From IMCC26256 sp037146835 (lineage in GTDB: Bacteria; Actinomycetota; Acidimicrobiia; IMCC26256), in assembly GCA_037146835.1 (NCBI GenBank), contig JBAWWI010000044.1, positions 1 through 16,904 of the forward strand: a stretch of DNA of 16,904 bases. The letters are read 5' to 3'. Position numbers and translations under genes: made by a program. Under the pieces are notes generated by a model. It was not told where the DNA came from, searched no databases, and was given only the letters and a program-made list of their open reading frames with translations. Below are positions 12,365-16,904 of the stretch, piece by piece; position 1 is the first letter of the stretch, and every line of letters begins with the position of its first letter.

Positions 12365-13024
12365 TTAGAGCTGCGCTACAAACATGAGCTCAGCAATGCG
12401 GGTCGGCACGACGTGCTCCCCTGTCGAGGTTCTAAGAGTCATGTGGCCGTTGCCGGTATCAATTATCTCTGCGGTTCGCCCTGGAGTCAGATCAGCGGTT
12501 GCAAGGAGGCGCAGCGCTTCGTCGTCTACCTCGATGCGCTCGCCGATCCTGATCACCCTGATCTCGCCATTGGTAACGAGGCTGAGCGGTTTGGTGATCG
12601 TGGTATCAGCGGCACGAGATGTACCCGGGATGGGGTTTCCGTGCGGGCAAGTAGCGGGATCTCCTAAGAGAATTATTAGTTTCTCCTCGACATCAGCAGA
12701 GATCGCATGCTCCCAGCGAGCTGCCTCTTTATGAACCTTCTCCCACTCGAGGCCAATTACATCGACGAGTAGGCGCTCGGCCAGGCGGTGTCGGCGCACC
12801 ACAGTCGTGGCCAATGCCCGGCCTTTATCGGTAAGGCGAAGGCTGCGGTCACCCATCAACTCTGTATATCCGGCCTCAACTAGGCGGCTCACAGTCTCAG
12901 ATACAGATGGCGCTGAGACCCCGAGGCGCTCAACGAGGCGCGCCCGAATTGGGAGCACGCCCTCCTCCTCGAGCTCGAGGATCGTCTCTAGGTATTCCTC
13001 TGTGGTGTCATGCATCTCAGCCAT
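12365..13024 (-). CDS. DtxR/IdeR-family metal-dependent transcriptional regulator
   Basis: A predicted metal-activated repressor with an N-terminal winged helix (about 1-65, including APSVSETVSRLVEAGY), a dimerisation and metal domain (66-140) and a C-terminal SH3/FeoA-like domain (about 150-219). The frame extends to a TTG at 13090, but the ATG at 13024 (MAEMHDTTEEYL) makes residue numbers coincide with DtxR. On that numbering His79, Glu83 and His98 (ancillary site) and Glu105 and His106 are kept, but Met10 is Glu and Cys102 is Ala, so the primary site is altered. A Cys at 126 (TCPHGNPIPG) might compensate. It probably controls the iron box before the permease. No strong ribosome-binding site was seen. 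It is divergent from groEL. Confidence 0.88.
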   Translation of the reverse strand: MAEMHDTTEEYLETILELEEEGVLPIRARLVERLGVSAPSVSETVSRLVEAGYTELMGDRSLRLTDKGRALATTVVRRHRLAERLLVDVIGLEWEKVHKEAARWEHAISADVEEKLIILLGDPATCPHGNPIPGTSRAADTTITKPLSLVTNGEIRVIRIGERIEVDDEALRLLATADLTPGRTAEIIDTGNGHMTLRTSTGEHVVPTRIAELMFVAQL

Positions 13025-13096
13025 GGATAAGGAGAACCCTACCGGCTCTGGCCGTTGGGGCAATTTGCACTCTCCGGGGGCGACTGCCAAACTGTG

Positions 13097-13123
13097 TTGG
13101 CACTCTCACCTTGAGAGTGCTAA
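13097..13123. promoter_or_regulatory. CIRCE operator upstream of groEL
   Basis: TTGGCACTC (13097-13105), a 9-base spacer and GAGTGCTAA (13115-13123) match the CIRCE consensus TTAGCACTC-N9-GAGTGCTAA with one substitution in the left arm. CIRCE is bound by the HrcA repressor, so groEL should be heat-inducible. A possible -35 (TTGGCA, 13097) and -10 (TAATCC, 13121) flank the spacer, but the -10 is weak. The site lies 61 bases before the groEL start and 73 bases from the divergent dtxR-like start. Confidence 0.93.
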
Positions 13124-13183
13124 TCCACCCACCCAAGACCGCTCAATAGAGCCGTCGCCAGACCGTTTCCCCAGGGGGTCACA

Positions 13184-14821
13184 ATGGCAAAGCAGATCGC
13201 TTTCGATGAAGCCGCACGCCGGTCACTAGAGGCCGGAATGAACAAACTCGCTGACGCAGTGCGCGTCACGCTTGGGCCAAAAGGCCGCAACGTAGTTCTT
13301 GAGAAGAAGTGGGGAGCCCCCACAATCACCAACGATGGTGTCTCCATTGCTAAGGAGATTGACCTCGAGGACCCATTCGAGCGCATCGGTGCTGAGCTCG
13401 TCAAAGAGGTCGCCAAGAAGACCGATGACGTAGCCGGTGACGGTACGACTACCGCAACAGTTCTCGCATGGGCAATGGTCCGCGAGGGTCTGCGCAATGT
13501 CGCTGCTGGTGCAAACCCGATGACCATGAAGAAGGGCATCCAGGCTGCGGTTGTTACTGCAGTTGAGTCGATCAAGGCGAGCTCCAAGAGCGTCAAGACC
13601 GACCCTGCTCAGATCGCCAATGTTGCAGCCATCTCGGCCGCTGACACGGAGATCGGTGCCATGATCGCTGAGGCACTTGAGAAGGTTGGAACCGATGGTG
13701 TAATCACCGTCGAGGAGAGCCAGACCTTTGGAATGGAGCTTGACCTCGTAGAGGGAATGCGCTTCGACAAGGGTTACATCTCGCCTTACTTCGTTACAGA
13801 CCCCGAGCGCATGGAGGGCGTCATCGACGACCCGTACATCCTCTACGTGGCCTCGAAGATCTCTGCTGTTAAGGACCTCCTCCCGATTCTCGAGAAGGTA
13901 ATGGCCTCTGGTCGTCCGCTCGTAATCATCGCTGAGGACATTGAGGGCGAGGCTCTTGCGACACTTGTTGTCAACAAGATCCGCGGAACCTTCAAGTCTG
14001 TTGCCATCAAGGCCCCTGGTTTTGGTGAGCGTCGTAAGTCAATGCTTCAGGACATGGCCATCCTCACTGCAGGTCAGGTCATCTCTGAGGAGGTCGGCCT
14101 CAAGCTTGAGAACGTCGGGCTCGAGATGCTCGGTCGTGCACGCAAGGTTGTTGTCACCAAGGACGAGACAACAATGGTTGAGGGCGCAGGCTCTAAGGCC
14201 GATGTTCAGGGCCGGATCAACCAGATCCGCGCTGAGATCGAGAACACCGACTCTGACTACGACCGCGAGAAGCTTCAAGAGCGCCTCGCAAAGCTCTCGG
14301 GTGGTGTAGCGATCATCAAGGTCGGTGCAGCAACTGAGGTTGAGCTCAAAGAGAAGAAGCACCGCATCGAGGATGCAGTGCAGACAACCAAGGCAGCCGT
14401 TGAGGAGGGCGTGGTCCCCGGTGGTGGAGTTGCGCTTCTTCGTGCGCAGGCCAAGGTGCTCGAGCTTGTCGAGACTCTCACTGGCGACGAGGCAACCGGT
14501 GCACGTGCAGTTGCTCGTGCACTCGAAGAGCCACTCAAGCAGATCGCGCTCAACGCCGGTCTTGAGGGTGGAGTCATCGTAGAGAAGGTACGTTCCCTCA
14601 AGGGAGCCCACGGACTCAATGCCAGCACTGGCGAGTACGAGGACCTTGTCAAGGCCGGTGTCATTGATGCAGCCAAGGTGACGCGTTCCGCACTTCAGAA
14701 CGCAGCCTCAATTGCAGCACTCTTCCTTACGACCGAGGCAGTAGTTGCCGAGAAGCCAGAGCCTGCAGGCGCTGGCGGCGGCGGCGGAATGCCGGGTATG
14801 GACGGAATGGGCGACTTCTAG
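13184..14821 (+). CDS. groEL: Chaperonin GroEL (60 kDa)
   Basis: The 545-residue chaperonin subunit forms the double-ring folding chamber that works with GroES and ATP. The ATP-site motif GDGTTTAT (with its catalytic aspartate), the apical-domain blocks and the C-terminal Gly/Met-rich tail (GGGGGMPGMDGMGDF) are all present, so it should be a working chaperonin. The ATG is preceded by CAGGGGGT and by a CIRCE operator. No groES is adjacent; actinobacteria often carry a groES-groEL1 pair elsewhere and a lone groEL2, and this gene fits the lone type. Codon use is more biased towards C-ending, frequently used codons than in neighbouring genes, as expected for high expression. A strong terminator follows 28 bases past the stop. 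Confidence 0.98.
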   Translation: MAKQIAFDEAARRSLEAGMNKLADAVRVTLGPKGRNVVLEKKWGAPTITNDGVSIAKEIDLEDPFERIGAELVKEVAKKTDDVAGDGTTTATVLAWAMVREGLRNVAAGANPMTMKKGIQAAVVTAVESIKASSKSVKTDPAQIANVAAISAADTEIGAMIAEALEKVGTDGVITVEESQTFGMELDLVEGMRFDKGYISPYFVTDPERMEGVIDDPYILYVASKISAVKDLLPILEKVMASGRPLVIIAEDIEGEALATLVVNKIRGTFKSVAIKAPGFGERRKSMLQDMAILTAGQVISEEVGLKLENVGLEMLGRARKVVVTKDETTMVEGAGSKADVQGRINQIRAEIENTDSDYDREKLQERLAKLSGGVAIIKVGAATEVELKEKKHRIEDAVQTTKAAVEEGVVPGGGVALLRAQAKVLELVETLTGDEATGARAVARALEEPLKQIALNAGLEGGVIVEKVRSLKGAHGLNASTGEYEDLVKAGVIDAAKVTRSALQNAASIAALFLTTEAVVAEKPEPAGAGGGGGMPGMDGMGDF

Positions 14822-14849
14822 TCGAGAGCCCTTAGTAAGTAGTTGATCA

Positions 14850-14877
14850 CGGGGCGCCCATTAGGGCGCCCCGTTTT
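14850..14877 (+). terminator. Rho-independent terminator of groEL
   Basis: CGGGGCGCCC (14850-14859) pairs perfectly with GGGCGCCCCG (14864-14873) around loop ATTA, followed directly by TTTT. A 10-bp GC-rich stem with a T-run, placed just after groEL, is a typical intrinsic terminator. The T-run is short. Confidence 0.93.
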
Positions 14878-14922
14878 CGCGCCCGCATGGATCATGTCCG
14901 TTGCCTGTCGTAGGGTTAGAGC

Positions 14923-15786
14923 ATGACTCAGACAAAGAATTCTCCAACTCGTTCTCGCATCGGTTCTCAACCTCGATTTCGTCTCACAGCATTTCTCGTA
15001 GTGACCCTCGCAACTGGGCTCGCCTTCGCGGGGTGCGGTGGCGAGACGAAGCCAGATGCAAGCAAGGTCGGCGCTGTCCAACTCATCTCCTCAAGTGTCG
15101 ATGCTGCTTCGCAGGTTGAGACAATGCGCGTTGCGGGAAATTTCTCTATCGCAAGCTCAGGTAAGCCCTCGAAGATTGCTCTCGATGGCGGTATCGATTT
15201 CAAGAACAACTCAACGAGCCTCAAGACTTCACTCGCTGACCTAGGGATACCAGGGCTCGACTCTGCAGAGGTTGAGATCCGCTTGGTCGGCGAGACCGCT
15301 TACATTCGTGTTGGCGATCTAGTTGGCGGGATCGGCTCTGCGCTACTAGGTGGCAAAGAGTGGATCTCTATGGATCTAAGTGCGCTCGGTGGAGAGTCTC
15401 TCGCTAGTGCTAATCCAGCAAATCTCCTTGCGACGCTGCGCGGTATTGCTGATGTAAAAGAGGTTGGGTCCGATACGGTTCGCGGAAAGCAGGCGACCCA
15501 CTACACGGGAATAATCAACCTTGCCGACGCTCTAGGTGCAGCACCGAGAGCGGATCAAAAGGAGATCTCCTCCGCGTTCGAGAACCTCTCCAAAGAGTTC
15601 CCTGTCGATGTCTGGGTAGATGAGCAGGGGCGCACAGTGAAGCTCTCAACAAATGGGGGCGGCTCGGAGAATAATTTCTCCTTCTCACTGGAGTTCTTTG
15701 ACTTTGGGGCAGACCTGAATATTTCAGCACCGCCTGCAGGAGATGTTGGCTCCCTTGGGGGTCTGGGCTCCGGCGGCAACTCTTAA
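14923..15786 (+). CDS. Lipoprotein, LppX/LprAFG-like
   Basis: A 287-residue predicted lipoprotein. A basic N-terminus and hydrophobic stretch (about 20-36) lead to the lipobox LAFAGC with the lipidated Cys38, so the mature protein is anchored outside the cytoplasmic membrane. The mature part has the alternating beta pattern of the LppX/LprAFG family: KEWISMDLSALGG, then ATHYTGIINLADAL and FPVDVWVDEQGRTVKLS. Known members (LprG, LppX in mycobacteria) have a LolA-like half-barrel that binds lipids; lipid binding here is inferred. The C-terminus is Gly/Ser-rich. The gene stands between the groEL terminator and chdC and probably has its own promoter, which I could not place. No ribosome-binding site better than AGGGTTAGAG was seen. 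Confidence 0.82.
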   Translation: MTQTKNSPTRSRIGSQPRFRLTAFLVVTLATGLAFAGCGGETKPDASKVGAVQLISSSVDAASQVETMRVAGNFSIASSGKPSKIALDGGIDFKNNSTSLKTSLADLGIPGLDSAEVEIRLVGETAYIRVGDLVGGIGSALLGGKEWISMDLSALGGESLASANPANLLATLRGIADVKEVGSDTVRGKQATHYTGIINLADALGAAPRADQKEISSAFENLSKEFPVDVWVDEQGRTVKLSTNGGGSENNFSFSLEFFDFGADLNISAPPAGDVGSLGGLGSGGNS

Positions 15787-15841
15787 AGCGTTGCGCGTGC
15801 GCGACCTGAGTCTCGGACTCATTGGCCGGTAGCCTCTAGCC

Positions 15842-16627
15842 GTGGCTGAGTCTGTGATTCCATCTGAGGGTTGGGGAGTTCTACACCTATTCCTAAAGGT
15901 TGTGCACTCTATGGCGAGGCCTGAGTCTTCGACGGCCGCGGAAGTAGTCGCGTTGAGCGATGCACTAGTTGCAGATGACCATCAGTCAGTTTGGTTCCCA
16001 GTCCTCGGGCACAAAGCAGACCTGGGAGTAATGGTTGTTGGGCCAGACCTACTTCGTCTGCAGCAGTTTCAGCATGCGATTCTCGAGACCGGATTATTTA
16101 CTCTTGAGTGGTCATACTTCTCGCTCACTGAGGGCTCCGAGTACATGTCAACTGATGACGATGAGCGCAGGCGCCTCTCCGAAGAAGAAGGCATAACCGA
16201 TGCTGCGGAGATTGAGACGCGCCTAACGGTATGGAGCGATCGTATGGTGCACTATCGCGAACAGCGCATTCACCCAAAGCTCCCACAGAGATCAACAATC
16301 TGTTTCTACCCGATGTCGAAGAAGCGCTCGGGAGAGGACAACTGGTACTCACTTGATTTTGCACGCAGAAAAGAACTCATGGCCGGGCATGCCCGCGTTG
16401 GGCGCACATACGCTGGGCGAGTCGTTCAACTAATCACTGGCTCTACCGGCATAGACGACTGGGAATGGGGAGTCACGCTCTTTGCTGACGACCCCGTGGC
16501 GCTCAAAGAGATCGTCTACGAGATGCGCTTCGACGAGGTATCGGCGCTGTATGGGGAGTTTGGACCCTTTATCACTGGGCTAGTTATGGACCCCGCAGAT
16601 GCGCTTAAAGCTGTAGGGATTAGCTGA
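15842..16627 (+). CDS. chdC: Coproheme decarboxylase (HemQ), chlorite dismutase family
   Basis: ChdC catalyses the last step of the coproporphyrin-dependent haem pathway of Gram-positive bacteria, turning coproheme into haem b by two peroxide-dependent decarboxylations. The 261-residue protein has the N-terminal family half (HLFLKV at 15-20, WFPVLGHKADLGVMVVGPDL at 51-70, YFSLTEGSEY at 92-101) and the haem-binding half: CFYPMSKKR (Tyr156, likely the catalytic radical tyrosine), MAGHARVGRTYAGRVVQLI (His183, likely the proximal ligand) and STGIDDWEWGVTLF. True chlorite dismutases lack this YPMSK block, so ChdC is favoured. The GTG at 15842 is the first possible start, because TAG lies four codons upstream. 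No other haem gene is in the window. Confidence 0.93.
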   Translation: MAESVIPSEGWGVLHLFLKVVHSMARPESSTAAEVVALSDALVADDHQSVWFPVLGHKADLGVMVVGPDLLRLQQFQHAILETGLFTLEWSYFSLTEGSEYMSTDDDERRRLSEEEGITDAAEIETRLTVWSDRMVHYREQRIHPKLPQRSTICFYPMSKKRSGEDNWYSLDFARRKELMAGHARVGRTYAGRVVQLITGSTGIDDWEWGVTLFADDPVALKEIVYEMRFDEVSALYGEFGPFITGLVMDPADALKAVGIS

Positions 16628-16668
16628 GTATTCATCACCAGGCTGGCGTAATCGCTAACCTAAAAGGC

Positions 16669-16904
16669 GTGACTACTAGCCAGCGCCTATTTGTATCGTT
16701 CCCAGAAGCCCTAGTTGATCGTCCGATGGTCTACGAGATCATCAAGCGATTCGATGTAATACCGAGTATTCGTCGCGCGAATGTTGAGGAGCACTCGGGG
16801 TGGACGATTCTTGAGATCTCGGGTGAGGCACAGAGCATCGCTGACTCCATTGCATACCTAGAAGAACTCGGATGCACCGTCAATCGGATGGAGGGCGACG
16901 TCCT
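16669..16904 (+). CDS. NIL-domain protein (5' end only)
   Basis: The frame opens with GTG at 16669-16671, with AAAGG immediately upstream, and stays open to the window edge (78 complete codons). The sequence RLFVSFPEALVDRPMVYEII, then KRFDVIPSIRRANVEEHSGW and TILEISGEAQSIADSIAYLEELG, matches the NIL domain, an ACT-like fold found at the C-terminus of MetN methionine importers and in small proteins with or without a 4Fe-4S ferredoxin domain. Since the NIL domain is at the N-terminus here, this is the small-protein type; any ferredoxin cysteines would lie beyond the edge. The 41-base gap after chdC allows co-transcription. A sulfur or methionine role is possible. Confidence 0.82.
   Translation, partial: MTTSQRLFVSFPEALVDRPMVYEIIKRFDVIPSIRRANVEEHSGWTILEISGEAQSIADSIAYLEELGCTVNRMEGDV

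Noticed and set aside
13025..13090. TTG start extending the DtxR-like protein by 22 residues
   Set aside because: The extension has no counterpart in the family, and the ATG at 13024 brings His79, His98 and Glu105 into DtxR numbering.
14039..14611. 190-codon minus-strand frame inside groEL
   Set aside because: Antisense artefact of a highly conserved gene; Leu/Cys-rich product without any family pattern.
15842..16627. True chlorite dismutase
   Set aside because: The FYPMSK block and overall pattern fit actinobacterial coproheme decarboxylase, and no chlorate or perchlorate genes are present.

Overview
The window looks like a chromosomal segment of an actinobacterium (Actinomycetota) with, by eye, a mid-50s % GC content. 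Support comes from the PIN/TRAM-ispD-ispF-cysS-rlmB block, an actinobacterial-type glucosyl-3-phosphoglycerate synthase, an LppX/LprAFG-like lipoprotein, a DtxR/IdeR-type regulator with a matching iron box, a coproheme decarboxylase (ChdC) and a groEL with a CIRCE operator. The Thr-rich linker of the LytR_C protein and the moderate GC suggest an uncultivated Acidimicrobiia-like lineage, but that is an inference. Most genes are ordinary housekeeping genes. GTG starts and 4-bp ATGA/GTGA overlaps are common.

Left part (1-4150, + strand): the 3' end of a PIN/TRAM protein overlaps ispD, which overlaps ispF (two steps of the non-mevalonate isoprenoid pathway). cysS and rlmB follow; RlmB has a long Gly/Arg-rich N-terminal tail. 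The rlmB stop codon lies in the first copy of a threefold 26-bp tandem repeat. A tRNA-Thr(UGU) gene follows. Next (4271-6910) come a membrane-anchored LytR_C protein, a protein that appears to join a TerB-like region to a COQ4-like domain, and a glycerate kinase. gpgS, on the minus strand, converges on the kinase.

Middle (7960-9670): a clear SAM-family riboswitch precedes a two-gene operon, a zinc-ribbon threonine synthase family enzyme translationally coupled to a MoaD/ThiS-like sulfur carrier ending in Gly-Gly. A SAM switch points to methionine rather than threonine supply, so this pair is the best candidate for an under-described system: possible thiocarboxylate-dependent homocysteine formation from O-phosphohomoserine. 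A perfect 50-bp palindrome follows the operon.

Iron block (9790-13024): a 17/19 match to the DtxR/IdeR iron box precedes an FTR1/EfeU iron permease. On the minus strand lie a DtxR-family regulator with altered metal-site residues, a DUF1330-like protein, and two tandem paralogues of an unrecognised, possibly lipocalin-like family.

Right part (13097-16904, + strand): CIRCE-controlled groEL without groES and with a strong terminator, then an LppX/LprAFG-like lipoprotein, ChdC for haem synthesis, and the 5' end of a NIL-domain protein cut by the window edge. No insertion sequence, CRISPR array, rRNA or phage gene was seen.
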